DNA of 64,000 nt from Candidatus Aminicenantota bacterium (GCA_026393835.1 JAPKZK010000021.1:62001-126000); one strand, 5' to 3'; shown: positions 30,044 through 38,603, counted from the first letter of the stretch. Notes: generated from the letters alone by a model not told the origin. Made by a program: numbers and translations.

Positions 30044-30673
30044 CTACTTTGAAACCAGATCGATAACTAACACAGCGGACAGGATTAAAATATCATCTTC
30101 CCCGGGTTTGATGGCGACCCCGTACGAATCGGGCAAGGAAAAAAATCGTTTGGAAATATAGGCCACTTCTTCTCCGTTTCGAGTGACCGTGTATTCGTAT
30201 TTAAAAAAATCACCCACCACTTTATAATTATCCTGTCCCGGGACATCGATCGTATACGACGGTTTGAAAAGAGTGATTCTTTTTACTATAGTTGCGGTTG
30301 GTTCATTTTCCCTGAAAATTTTATAGCGAGGTGTAAAACTGAATAATCTCTGGGAAATATACGCCAATTCATTTCCACTGGTGTCCTGGAGCGACAATTT
30401 ATCGCCGATGGAAATTATTTTTCCTTTCACGATAAAAACCGGGGTATGGGTTTCATCTTTTATGACAAAGAAGTCCAGGTTAAAAAATTCTCTTTTTAAG
30501 AGATATTTTTTCCATTCGGCCCGTTTGGAAGATTCGGGCGAATCGATATGGTAGCCGCGGCTGCTGCAGCCGGTGGTCAGTAAGGGGCACAAGTTGAGAA
30601 ATGCAATACATAACAGTAGGGTAATCGTGTGGCCGCGAGCTTTTTTCAAAACCTTCTCCGTTGTAATAGACAT
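30044..30673 (-). CDS. LURP-one-related lipoprotein
   Basis: About 209 residues. The signal ends at a lipobox (LLTTGC). The mature part has the tubby/LURP-one pattern: KREFFNLDFFVIKDETHTPVFIVKGKIISIGDKLSLQDTSGNELAYISQRLFSFTPRYKIF, then a second similar strand set. This fold binds lipids or acts as a scaffold in eukaryotes; bacterial roles are mostly unknown. The start at 30673 is chosen over 30688 because it has a perfect GGAGG at the right distance. It is isolated from other genes. Confidence 0.78.
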   Translation of the reverse strand: MSITTEKVLKKARGHTITLLLCIAFLNLCPLLTTGCSSRGYHIDSPESSKRAEWKKYLLKREFFNLDFFVIKDETHTPVFIVKGKIISIGDKLSLQDTSGNELAYISQRLFSFTPRYKIFRENEPTATIVKRITLFKPSYTIDVPGQDNYKVVGDFFKYEYTVTRNGEEVAYISKRFFSLPDSYGVAIKPGEDDILILSAVLVIDLVSK

Positions 30674-30737
30674 TTTATTTACCTCCATCTTTTATTATAA
30701 GAATTGCCATAGGAAAGTCAAGTCCCTCTGTAATTAA

Positions 30738-30902
30738 CCAGCAATTCTCATTTTGGCTTAAAGAAATGAAATTTTAATCGGGCGCACACGGGGGCGCGCC
30801 CCTACAGAAGAAAAAATCCCTGGTTATTTGGATAATTCGATCAAATTTTGTAGGGGCGTCCCCCCGTGGACGCCCGAAATTTTTCAAAATTAGAATTGCT
30901 GG
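30738..30902. repeat. Palindromic MITE-like element of 165 bp
   Basis: The ends are an 18-bp inverted repeat with 17 matches (CCAGCAATTCTCATTTTG at 30738 and its complement at 30885-30902). Inside is a second, 28-bp inverted pair, 30779-30806 and 30849-30876, built on GGGGCG and CGCCCC. The whole could fold into a long hairpin. There is no ORF. Half copies occur at 29969-29985. This is the structure of a non-autonomous transposable element or a REP-type repeat. Confidence 0.65.
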
Positions 30903-31285
30903 CAATTAACAAGCAAGGGGATATATAGACTATAGGGGACACTCAAAAAAAAGACTTTTCAAGGTATTAAGATGAATTTATAATGATCTAATATCTTTGC
31001 CAGCAATTCGATGTTATTATAATCCAATAAAGCTCCCCTATTTTTAAAAGAAAGAGCTGCCTCTACTTCCGCTCGATCGAAAAGGGGAGGATACGGGACA
31101 GGCCAATTATCATGTTGGAAACTGCCGGGAGCCCTTATTTAACAGCCGGGAATGCGCCGGATTCTTCCAGGTGTCATGAAATGGAATGGTCAACGGCAGA
31201 AATAACTGGTCTTTACCCCGGCCCCAACCCCCAGACCGTTGGGGAAACTTCGGGGATTTCAGTAGGGAACAGGCAGTGCCGGTTC

Positions 31286-31810
31286 CCTACTTCCCGGGAC
31301 CTCGAACAATCTTACCTGGGGCAACGAAAAACTTCCCCGGCCTTAGATAAATCTTCCCAGACCATTAAAAAATCTTGTCCGGCCCAGGGAAAAACTCCCC
31401 GGACCCTCAAAAAATCTTGCCGGGGCCTGGAAAAATCTTACCAGACCCATGGAAAAACTTCCCGGAGGCTAGAAAAAACTTCCCGGACCATTAAAAAATC
31501 TTGTCAGGGCCAAGAAAAAACTTCCCAGACCATTAAAAAATCTTGTCGGGGCCTCAAAAAATCTTGTCTGGGTCCTGATAAAACTTCCCAGAGCATCAAA
31601 AAATCTTTCCAGGGCCTGGAAAAATCTTATTGGGAGCGAAGAAAATCTTCCCGAAGCTTCGAGGAGTCTTATCGGGAGCGAGGAAAATCTTATCAGGGCC
31701 ACAAAAAATCTTCCCCGAGCTTTAAGCGATGTTACCGGGAGCGAGAAAAATGTTGCCAGGAGCGCGGAAAATCTTCCCCGGGCTTTGGGGAAACTCTCCC
31801 GGCGAGGTAT
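31286..31810 (+). repeat. Tandem array 1: 25 units of exactly 21 bp
   Basis: Twenty-five successive 21-bp units with consensus near AAATCTTSCCRGGSCCTNGAA; every unit is 21 bp although they differ at several positions. Units start with a run of three to six A. The array lies inside an open frame (31112-31837, ATG start, 241 codons) that would encode a Lys/Ser/Cys heptad repeat such as KTSQTIK and KSCRGLE. The frame begins with ordinary non-repetitive sequence. I cannot tell whether it is translated; no family is recognised. The A-tracts are spaced by two helical turns, which would bend the DNA. Confidence 0.7.
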
Positions 31811-31921
31811 AGAACAATAAAGACAACCTATATGTAAAAGAGGTCATGTTCCCGGACCGTGTAGACATTCCCGGTATACTGTATCTCTATCAAACCTACC
31901 TGGATGAATTGCCGCAGGTGA

Positions 31922-32536
31922 TTTTTCCGGCCTGTCCCCTCTTTTTCCACACCCGCTGCGTCGATTACCCTCTTATATACTAATACGGACTGGAAACCTT
32001 TATCTGTTTTATGGTCTACAGGTACATCCAACACTACTGTAAATTTGAAAATTATGTTAGAAGCACAACCCACTGGCGCGGGAAACGATATTGGCATGGA
32101 TAACCTATCGTTTTCCAGGTGTGAAAAGATTGCATCTTGCAACTGTGGTACCTGGGTGACCACAACGGTGAGTTGGACCAATCCTTGTGATAGCGTTTCT
32201 CCCCTGGTATTAAAGGGGAGTGATTCCACTATAAAGAAGCTGTGTTGTGTGTGTATTTGTTACCCAGTAAATCTCACTTTCAATTACAAGTGTGAACCGT
32301 ACTCTTGCTCTACCACATATGCCTGGAAAGTAAGCGGACCCAATGGCTTCATCAAAAATGGTTCAAACAATCCATGCCGGTTCAAGCCGACAATGCCTGC
32401 CGTTTACACGATAAACGTTACACCGTTTTGCGGTGGAAAAGAATGCCCCCGTTGTACAATTAAATTGAGGATAATTGGACTGATCGACTGTGAAGATTAT
32501 TATTCTACTCAGCCGGAGTCAGCCGATATTAACTAG
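31922..32536 (+). pseudogene. C-terminal fragment of a large Cys-rich surface protein
   Basis: The frame is open from 31922 after a TGA but lacks a plausible start. The translation has features of big secreted proteins: NTDWKPLSVLWSTGT, then GAGNDIGMDNLSFSRC (like the NDFxLDDISF motif in many adhesin-like proteins), then a domain with many Cys (SCNCGTWV, CCVCICYP, YAWKVSGPNG, FCGGKECPRC). It probably is the 3' remnant of a larger gene. A minus-strand frame over the same bases (32229-31828) is treated as its shadow. Confidence 0.5.
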
Positions 32537-32727
32537 TAGAATCCGATAAAAGCCAATTGATTAGTATAACTTCATTTGTTATTAGAAGTTAACGGCATCC
32601 AGCCGTTCCCTTTTTTTTATTGTTCAAATGGCGGTAAGTCTTTAGATAAACTGGTGGATATGTTCGGTTTCTGCGAAGAGGCTTGTCCCCGACCTGTACC
32701 ATATCTCCCTTTTTTATTGACATTCAC

Positions 32728-32756
32728 TTGACAAATTAAAATCATAACCCTATAAT
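32728..32756 (+). promoter_or_regulatory. Perfect consensus sigma-70 promoter
   Basis: TTGACA (32728-32733), 17 bp, TATAAT (32751-32756): both hexamers match the consensus exactly. A second TTGACA begins at 32717. Transcription would start near 32763, leaving about 60 bases before the ATG at 32822. It should be strong. The downstream leader resembles that at 33784-33835. Confidence 0.8.
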
Positions 32757-32821
32757 TTCTACGTGAATAGAATAAAGATAAAAAAGAATGTTAGACCACC
32801 GAAAAAAAGAGGGCTGAGCAT

Positions 32822-33301
32822 ATGGTGCCAGTAAATATCGATCAGTATATAGTAGGATTACTTGCGAGTTTTCTTGCCGGGACACTTCTCGTACTAACGG
32901 AAAGACTATTCCGTTACCTCATTAAGAAAACTCACCAGGAGAAGATTAATCAAGCATCGCAGAAGACATATGTGGAAAGGCTCTCGATGCTTACTGAAAA
33001 TCTCATGAAAGCATCTCATGAGGTCGATTCCGTTCTGGCGGAGTTGTTGCAGGTCACAAAGGACCGTGCGGAGGCAGTCAAGAAACTCGAAACTGACCTG
33101 GCTATCATGGAGGGGCGTGAGAAAGAACTGAAAAACACAATCGAGACTCTGGAGCGAACCCCGCTGGCAGTAGCGGAGCATTTCGCAATGCTTGTTGCGC
33201 CTAGTGAGAGACGAAGCGCAATGCGAGACTATCTTTTATTCGGAGCAGGCGTTGTCGTCTCAACAGTGATTGGTATTATCATCCAGATATTAGTGAGATA
33301 A
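32822..33301 (+). CDS. Coiled-coil protein with two membrane segments
   Basis: A 159-residue protein: membrane span at residues ~9-32, a long charged coiled coil (about 38-118), and a second span at the C-terminus (about 137-157). It would form a rod between two membrane anchors or a hairpin. No family is recognised. It is alone, after a consensus promoter, and about 570 bp before the next operon. Codon use differs from the core block, which suggests acquisition. Confidence 0.65.
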   Translation: MVPVNIDQYIVGLLASFLAGTLLVLTERLFRYLIKKTHQEKINQASQKTYVERLSMLTENLMKASHEVDSVLAELLQVTKDRAEAVKKLETDLAIMEGREKELKNTIETLERTPLAVAEHFAMLVAPSERRSAMRDYLLFGAGVVVSTVIGIIIQILVR

Positions 33302-33755
33302 GCGTACGGTCACAATCAAAGAGAGCACGAATACGCATTGAATGCATGATGACCAAAGCTCGGCATAACAATTAAATAAATCGCAGCAGGAAAACGTTGT
33401 AGGCTATGTTGCCAGTTGGAACCTTCGCTGACGGGAAGTGTTACTGCAATAATTAATACTAAAGGTCTTTCACGTGATCACATAATTACTGAAATGGGTA
33501 TTATTTTGTTTGTAACGCTGGGGTAACTTGATCGGTAGTCCCTATCAATCTATAATCCGGCATTTAAAACAGGCTATGAATGATTAAAAGAAAATAGCAG
33601 GCAAATGGTTTTTTTAATTTCTGTAATTTTGGCCAAATTCTGAACATTGAACGGTTGTACTAACAGCCTTAATCGCTCCTTTCCCACCATCATAATCCTT
33701 CTTCTATTGCATTTTAAAATATTTTTTTTTAAAAGTATTTTTACGGATATTTCTC
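33302..33755. other. No gene or clear structure seen
   Basis: A 454-bp AT-rich stretch between the coiled-coil membrane protein and the promoter at 33756. All frames are broken by stops. No tRNA, inverted repeat or tandem repeat was recognised. Confidence 0.5.
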
Positions 33756-33783
33756 TTGACTTTTTTTTAGGGATGGGTAAAAT
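33756..33783 (+). promoter_or_regulatory. Candidate sigma-70 promoter for the acyltransferase operon
   Basis: TTGACT (33756-33761), 16 bp, TAAAAT (33778-33783). The following leader, with AGAATAAGTGTAAAAG and GATGTTAGGC, resembles the leader after the promoter at 32728. It would make a leader of roughly 85 bases before the ATG at 33876, which has GGAGGG upstream. Confidence 0.6.
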
Positions 33784-33875
33784 AGAATCATGTGTAGAAT
33801 AAGTGTAAAAGAAGATGTTAGGCAGGGCAACGCCATGTTGATTCCAGGTGTTAGCTTGCGCAATGGAGGGAATGA

Positions 33876-34610
33876 ATGCTTCATGAAGTGATGTCTATGG
33901 CCTGGGTCAGCGGGAAAGCGATCATCGGTCGTGGTGTTTTGCTTGGTCGAAATACACGTATATGGGGACCAGCACGAATAGGTGATGGTTGCATCATTGA
34001 CGATGGTGTACAAATCGGCTATCCGTCGCCGATTGAACAACAGGCGGCTCGCAATGGTCTTGCAGTGATTACATTGACTTCACTCGACTGTATTGACGAA
34101 TTCGTACAAGCCGAAACCGTTATTGGCGAGCGATCTGTCATACGCTCACACAGTGTTATTTACAGCGGTTCCAAGATCGGCCCTGATTTCGATTGTGCTC
34201 ATTATGTGACCATCCGCGAAGGCTGCAATATTGGATACAATACATATATCAAGGTCGCTACTGAGTTGCGCCGGGATGTCACAGTTGGTAATGATTGTGT
34301 TCTGGCTGGTACCATTGCCGATCGTAGCGTGTTGAGTAATGGCATCACGTGCCTTGGGCATCTCGTGCACAAGTATTACACAGGCAAACGAGGACAGATA
34401 GAAGACGCACCTCGTCTTCTGGATCGCTGTTTTGTTGGCCGGCGGGCATGTATCATAGGAGCCGTCACACTCGATGAAGAGTGCTATGTTGCCGCCGGTG
34501 CTATAGTCACGTTCGATGTCCCAAAGGGTGCGCTAATACGCTCCCCAAAGGGTGTTCTCATTCACGGGGGGTCGCCTCTACGTACTCCCTCCACCGAGGC
34601 GAGGAGTTAG
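33876..34610 (+). CDS. Left-handed beta-helix (hexapeptide) acyltransferase
   Basis: A 244-residue protein of hexapeptide repeats: IIGRGVLLGRNTRIWGPARIGDGCIIDDGVQIG, VIGERSVIRSHSVIYSGSKIG, TVGNDCVLAGTIADRSVL, CIIGAVTLDEECYVAAGAIV. This is the trimeric fold of acetyl- and acyl-transferases acting on sugars or amino sugars, though some members only bind. A loop around residues 50-75 interrupts the helix. It heads a tight four-gene operon. The substrate is unknown. Codon use (many CGT, GGT) differs from the core block. Confidence 0.82.
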   Translation: MLHEVMSMAWVSGKAIIGRGVLLGRNTRIWGPARIGDGCIIDDGVQIGYPSPIEQQAARNGLAVITLTSLDCIDEFVQAETVIGERSVIRSHSVIYSGSKIGPDFDCAHYVTIREGCNIGYNTYIKVATELRRDVTVGNDCVLAGTIADRSVLSNGITCLGHLVHKYYTGKRGQIEDAPRLLDRCFVGRRACIIGAVTLDEECYVAAGAIVTFDVPKGALIRSPKGVLIHGGSPLRTPSTEARS

Positions 34611-34612
34611 TC

Positions 34613-35398
34613 ATGAAAGGGGACACACGTATCCGCTCGTCATCTTCTCATATTGAGTTGCATGTGCATTACAGAATTGTAGATGAAGAAGGCCGACTTC
34701 CAACAATACTTTTTTCGCATGGTTTCACCGTCGACGGCACAGAGAGCCACAGGATGTTTCTGAAGGTCGCTGATGGCTACAACGAAAAAGGGTTCAATAC
34801 AGTCTTGTTTGATCATCGTGGTTGTGGTTACAGCGATGGTTCTTTTGAGGACTTCATATTTTCATCCGCAGTGGAAGACATCAGAGTTGTAGCAGAGTGG
34901 GTAAAGAAGACTCTTGCTGGTCGTTCACGCTCACTAGTGATTCACGGACAGAGCTTAGGAACAGCAATCGCCGCCGTTGCCTTTCATGAATCTCCAATGG
35001 TTGAGGCGTTCGTCCTGTGGAATCTGTCAGCTCAAATCTATGACCGGTACTTGAAGATGTTGGGAACCAATATACTCAAGACCGGTAAGGCCTGTGTTGA
35101 ACAGAAAGGATTCTTCGTGCGTCAGGCATTTCTTGAGGATGTTAAGAGTTACAACATCCTAAGGTTTTTCGAAAATTGGAATCGGCCTATTCTCTTTGTG
35201 TCCTCAGGTGCTGATACGCTGGGGAATCCCGAGTTCGCTGAACAGGCGGCGAAAACTGTCGGAGAGATAGGTAAGAGAGTCGTTATTGATGGGGCTCACC
35301 ACTCCTTTCGATGTCAACCTGAGCTAGAGGATCAAGCGATCCAGGAGTCAATAAAATGGGTTAGTACCATCTCGAGTCGGAAGGATGCCGAACAATGA
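34613..35398 (+). CDS. Alpha/beta hydrolase
   Basis: A 261-residue hydrolase. The nucleophile elbow is GQSLGT, the oxyanion region FSHGFTVDG, a likely acid Asp is in SSGADTLG, and the base His is in GAHHSF. The middle FDHRGCGYSDG is typical of the acyl-esterase/CocE-like subfamily. The ATG at 34613, with GAGGAG upstream, is preferred over an upstream start that would run antiframe through the acyltransferase gene. The start lies 2 bp after that gene's stop. It may remove or transfer an acyl group in the same pathway (inference). Confidence 0.85.
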   Translation: MKGDTRIRSSSSHIELHVHYRIVDEEGRLPTILFSHGFTVDGTESHRMFLKVADGYNEKGFNTVLFDHRGCGYSDGSFEDFIFSSAVEDIRVVAEWVKKTLAGRSRSLVIHGQSLGTAIAAVAFHESPMVEAFVLWNLSAQIYDRYLKMLGTNILKTGKACVEQKGFFVRQAFLEDVKSYNILRFFENWNRPILFVSSGADTLGNPEFAEQAAKTVGEIGKRVVIDGAHHSFRCQPELEDQAIQESIKWVSTISSRKDAEQ

Positions 35399-36657
35399 CC
35401 TTCCAAATTCCACTTATTGATGCTCGTTTTGTTTTTACTGTAGATGCACATCACTTTGTCGAGGGCACTACGACGTTTGATCTCGCAGCTTTTGGATTTT
35501 CCGACCAGATACTGTCTTCACTTGCATCCCACGTTTTGGTATTAACCGCTAGTCGCACTGCGTCTGCATTCCAACTCATTAGCCGTCCAGAAAAAAACAC
35601 CCTCCCGCAATACGACTTTGCGGCTTTGGCCCCTTTTGAGGTCTGCTTGCGAGAGCCCATCAGGCAGGCTGTCGGAATCTTTAATATCTCTCTCGATCGC
35701 TTTCTTATCTCTCGCGAAGGAACGCTTGCGTACCCATTTTCGGTCTGTATGGCTAAGGATACTGATGATCGGTCTTGTGCAGATGTGTCATCTGTCGTTA
35801 GCTTACTTACCGAAGTGCGTAGGATCATACCGGAGTCACTTTGCCGTGCAATTCAGCTTAGCTTTCGTATTCTGATGGAGAGTTCGGAACCTAGCCTCGC
35901 ATGCGTGTTTGAGCAACCAGATGCTCAGACGGTACTACGTCGGTGTCACTCGTTCGAGTTGTTTGATTTCAGCAGCAAGATACCCAAGATGCTCACCTCA
36001 ACAGACGCAAAGGCACTAACGGGCTTTCTCCGAATGACGCGTCAAGGTGTGTGGGAGAAATACACCGAGGATACTGTCCAGCGGGTATTCGAAGCTAATC
36101 TAGGCAACCGTCGTGATGAATTGTGGATAGCTCTTGGCAATAGGTTTTTTCGCATGCATCCAGAAAGTACAACACGAAGGGACGTACGTCTTTGGTTCGA
36201 AGATTTGCATCTTGCAGTGATAATCCTACTACTGAAGATCGCAGGACTAGAGTATCTTTGCTACTCTATACGCGAATCGCTACGTAAAGACCAATTTCGG
36301 CCGCAGTTCATACCGCGTAACCAACTATCTGAAGCATGGAATCACTTGGTTGAAATTCAGAATGCTACCGCGAGGGCTGCTGACCCTAGGTTCTTGGAGA
36401 GAAATGTTACCCATTCTTTCTTCCGGAATGTATTAAGGGCAATTGAGGACCAGCTTGGCTACCAGGATCTTGTAGAGAATGCGTCTCGTCTCCTCGCCGA
36501 CTATCGCGCCAACGTAACCGCCATGGCATCTCATTCCTCTGCTCTGAGCGCCATTGATGTGGCAGCTAGTACAGAAAGGCTAACTCGCCTAGTCTTGTGG
36601 CTCACTGCAGTTGCGTTGATAGTAATGGGTGTTCAGCTCATTCTTGCTCTAAGGTGA
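35395..36657 (+). CDS. Unknown protein with C-terminal membrane anchor
   Basis: A 420-residue protein not recognised as any family. The body is mixed helix and strand without obvious catalytic motifs. A single membrane segment lies at the very C-terminus (LVLWLTAVALIVMGVQLILAL). The ATG overlaps the hydrolase stop by 4 bp (ATGA), and the Nudix gene starts 6 bp after its stop. Its place in the operon implies a link with the acyltransferase, hydrolase and Nudix. A tail-anchored cytoplasmic protein is the likely topology. Confidence 0.7.
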   Translation: MTFQIPLIDARFVFTVDAHHFVEGTTTFDLAAFGFSDQILSSLASHVLVLTASRTASAFQLISRPEKNTLPQYDFAALAPFEVCLREPIRQAVGIFNISLDRFLISREGTLAYPFSVCMAKDTDDRSCADVSSVVSLLTEVRRIIPESLCRAIQLSFRILMESSEPSLACVFEQPDAQTVLRRCHSFELFDFSSKIPKMLTSTDAKALTGFLRMTRQGVWEKYTEDTVQRVFEANLGNRRDELWIALGNRFFRMHPESTTRRDVRLWFEDLHLAVIILLLKIAGLEYLCYSIRESLRKDQFRPQFIPRNQLSEAWNHLVEIQNATARAADPRFLERNVTHSFFRNVLRAIEDQLGYQDLVENASRLLADYRANVTAMASHSSALSAIDVAASTERLTRLVLWLTAVALIVMGVQLILALR

Positions 36658-36663
36658 GGATTC

Positions 36664-37104
36664 ATGGAATCGGTGGTTTCCACAAGCTCAATCCGTCCGG
36701 TTGTTGTAGTAAATGCAATTGTCATTAACTCGAGTGCAGAAGTTCTTCTCACCCGTCGTCGAGATAATGGCTTGTGGTGCTTACCTGGTGGCTATCTTGA
36801 ATTTGGTGAAACGTTGGCCGATGCTGTACGTCGCGAGGTATTTGAAGAAACAGGCGTATGCGTCGAAGTGTCTGCATGTACCGGGCTTTACTCAGAACCT
36901 AATCTCTCCATTATACCACCAGCCAAGGTCCCTGTCGTCATTATCGCATTCATATCCGTTCCCATTGCTGGCACCCCCTGCCCTTCAGATGAGGCATCAG
37001 AGGTACGATACTTTCAGTTGGACCAGCTTCCTGAAATGATACGAACACATCCGGCTCGTATCAACGATGCTATAAAATTTACAGGGGCAGCATGTATAGC
37101 CTGA
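36664..37104 (+). CDS. Nudix hydrolase
   Basis: A 146-residue Nudix enzyme. The Nudix box, GGYLEFGETLADAVRREVFEETGV, matches GX5EX7REUXEEXGU with all catalytic glutamates. The family cleaves nucleoside diphosphates linked to other groups; the substrate here is not evident. It is the last gene of the operon that starts at 33876. Confidence 0.9.
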   Translation: MESVVSTSSIRPVVVVNAIVINSSAEVLLTRRRDNGLWCLPGGYLEFGETLADAVRREVFEETGVCVEVSACTGLYSEPNLSIIPPAKVPVVIIAFISVPIAGTPCPSDEASEVRYFQLDQLPEMIRTHPARINDAIKFTGAACIA

Positions 37105-37315
37105 GGAAGAGATTCTGGTACTGAAAGGGATAGGCTATATTACCGGGAACTCGAAAATGTGATAAACGGCTGGTGATCATTATAACAAGATGAGGTTACC
37201 GCTGGGATCGAATAGTAGGGGTGCCGGGGACGATTTATTACTCCCAGTGTGGATAAACCTATAAATGCTGTGAAATGAGGAAGCATTTTTTCTTTATTTT
37301 TCCCAGGTGAATGGC

Positions 37316-37344
37316 TTTATATATAAAAGTAATAGTGATATAAT
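37316..37344 (+). promoter_or_regulatory. Candidate promoter for the nucleotidyltransferase gene
   Basis: TTTATA (37316-37321), 17 bp, TATAAT (37339-37344), 22 bp before the ATG. The -35 is weak, the -10 is perfect. Confidence 0.45.
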
Positions 37345-37366
37345 ATAACCCTGAAAGAGTGCCAAT

Positions 37367-37675
37367 ATGGATGACAGATATATTACAGAAAAGATACCTG
37401 AGAGTCACCGAAAAGATATCAGGACCGCTGTGGATATCCTGAGCAGGGAAGGCTGCAAAGAAATTTACCTGTTTGGGTCCCTGGCTAAAGGGGATTTTTC
37501 AGATCGATCGGATATCGATTTAGCCGTGAAAGGAATAAATAAGAAGAGTTTTTTCAAAATTTTGGGGAAGTTATTAATGGCGCTGGACCATCCAGTGGAT
37601 TTAATAAACCTGGAGAAAGAAGACCGGTTTTCAACCATGTTAAAAAAAAGGGGAGCCCTGGTTCGTGTTGCCTGA
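37367..37675 (+). CDS. MNT-type nucleotidyltransferase (antitoxin-like)
   Basis: A 102-residue minimal nucleotidyltransferase with FGSLAKGDFSDRSDIDLAV, which gives the GS-X10-DxD active site. Such proteins pair with HEPN RNases; MntA-type members neutralise HepT by adding AMP. The gene overlaps by 11 bp a short frame that looks like the beginning of a HEPN partner. If the partner is lost, this antitoxin is an orphan. Confidence 0.82.
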   Translation: MDDRYITEKIPESHRKDIRTAVDILSREGCKEIYLFGSLAKGDFSDRSDIDLAVKGINKKSFFKILGKLLMALDHPVDLINLEKEDRFSTMLKKRGALVRVA

Positions 37676-37766
37676 GGAAATTAGAGAGCAATTAGATTTC
37701 GAGATCGAAGAGATCGAATCGCTAAAAGCAGCATATGACTTTTCTATCAATGGAGCTTTAAAATAA
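37665..37766 (+). pseudogene. Truncated N-terminus of a HEPN (HepT-like) partner
   Basis: From GTG 37665, the 33-residue peptide LPEEIREQLDFEIEEIESLKAAYDF... resembles the first helix of the ~150-residue proteins that follow nucleotidyltransferase genes. It stops directly before the next ATG (37767), so the rest has apparently been deleted by insertion or recombination with the KilA-N gene. The HEPN RxxxxH catalytic motif is absent. Confidence 0.55.
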
Positions 37767-38603
37767 ATGAGTAAAATTCAAACTTCAATAACTGTTCAGG
37801 GAACCGAAATCACGATATACTCCATCGCACAAAAGGATTATATTTCATTAACGGATATTGCCAGGTACAGAAACAACGATGCACCGGCAGATGTTGTCAA
37901 AAACTGGCTTCGCAGCCGAAGTACCATAGAATTCCTGGGTTTATGGGAAAAACTGAATAATCCGGATTTTAAACTGGTCGAATTCGACCAGTTTAGGACC
38001 GATGCCGGCAGCAATTACTTTGTTTTATCTCCAAAAAAGTGGATCGATTCAACCAATGCCATCGGCATTACTTCAAAATCGGGTAAATACGGCGGCACCT
38101 TTGCCCACCAGGATATCGCTTTTGAGTTTGCCTCGTGGATAAGCGCGGAACTTAAGCTCTACATTCTCAAGGAATTTCAGAGATTAAAACATGATGAAAT
38201 TCAAAAGAGAAAACTGGAATGGAGCGTTTCGCGAACCATTGCCAAGGTTAATTATGTTATCCATACAGACGCCGTAAAAGCACATCTGATTCCTGAAGAC
38301 ATTTCCAAGCACAGGAAAAAATTCATTTATGCCGATGAAGCAGATCTTCTGAATATCGCTCTTTTCGGGAAAACAGCGCAGGAATGGCGAAGCGAAAATC
38401 CGCAACTGAAAGGCAATATCAGGGATCATGCCACACTGGAACAGCTTGTGGTGCTTTCTAACCTTGAGAGTTATAACTCCGAATTGATAAAACAGCATGT
38501 CCCGGCGGACAAGCGGATGCTTCAATTAAATAAAATCGCAATAGACCAAATGGGTGTACTTATCGAGAACAAATCAATAAAGAAAATAGGGCTTGATATA
38601 TGA
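37767..38603 (+). CDS. KilA-N domain protein
   Basis: A 278-residue protein. The N-terminal ~140 residues are a KilA-N domain (KDYISLTDIARYRN, DVVKNWLRSRSTIEFLGLWEKLNNPDF, GGTFAHQDIAFEFASWISAELKLYI), a DNA-binding domain common in phages and mobile elements. The C-terminal half has a second helical domain (RKFIYADEADLLNIALFGKTA-like). Its role is unknown; phage-derived antirepressors or defence components are known relatives. It begins at once after the truncated HEPN frame. Confidence 0.85.
   Translation: MSKIQTSITVQGTEITIYSIAQKDYISLTDIARYRNNDAPADVVKNWLRSRSTIEFLGLWEKLNNPDFKLVEFDQFRTDAGSNYFVLSPKKWIDSTNAIGITSKSGKYGGTFAHQDIAFEFASWISAELKLYILKEFQRLKHDEIQKRKLEWSVSRTIAKVNYVIHTDAVKAHLIPEDISKHRKKFIYADEADLLNIALFGKTAQEWRSENPQLKGNIRDHATLEQLVVLSNLESYNSELIKQHVPADKRMLQLNKIAIDQMGVLIENKSIKKIGLDI

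Noticed and set aside
31828-32229. Minus-strand open frame of 133 codons
   Set aside because: The plus frame over the same bases carries recognisable secreted-protein motifs; the minus frame has no ribosome site or family match that I can see.
32780-33830. Integron attC-like core sites (GTTAGAC near 32792, GTTAGGC near 33820)
   Set aside because: They match GTTRRRY, but no matching RYYYAAC with a foldable inverted repeat lies within the usual 60-140 bases, and no integrase gene is present. The shared text is better explained as a repeated leader.
34481-34612. Longer N-terminus of the alpha/beta hydrolase
   Set aside because: It would be read in another frame over the end of the acyltransferase gene; it is Cys-rich and unlike hydrolases, and a ribosome site precedes 34613.
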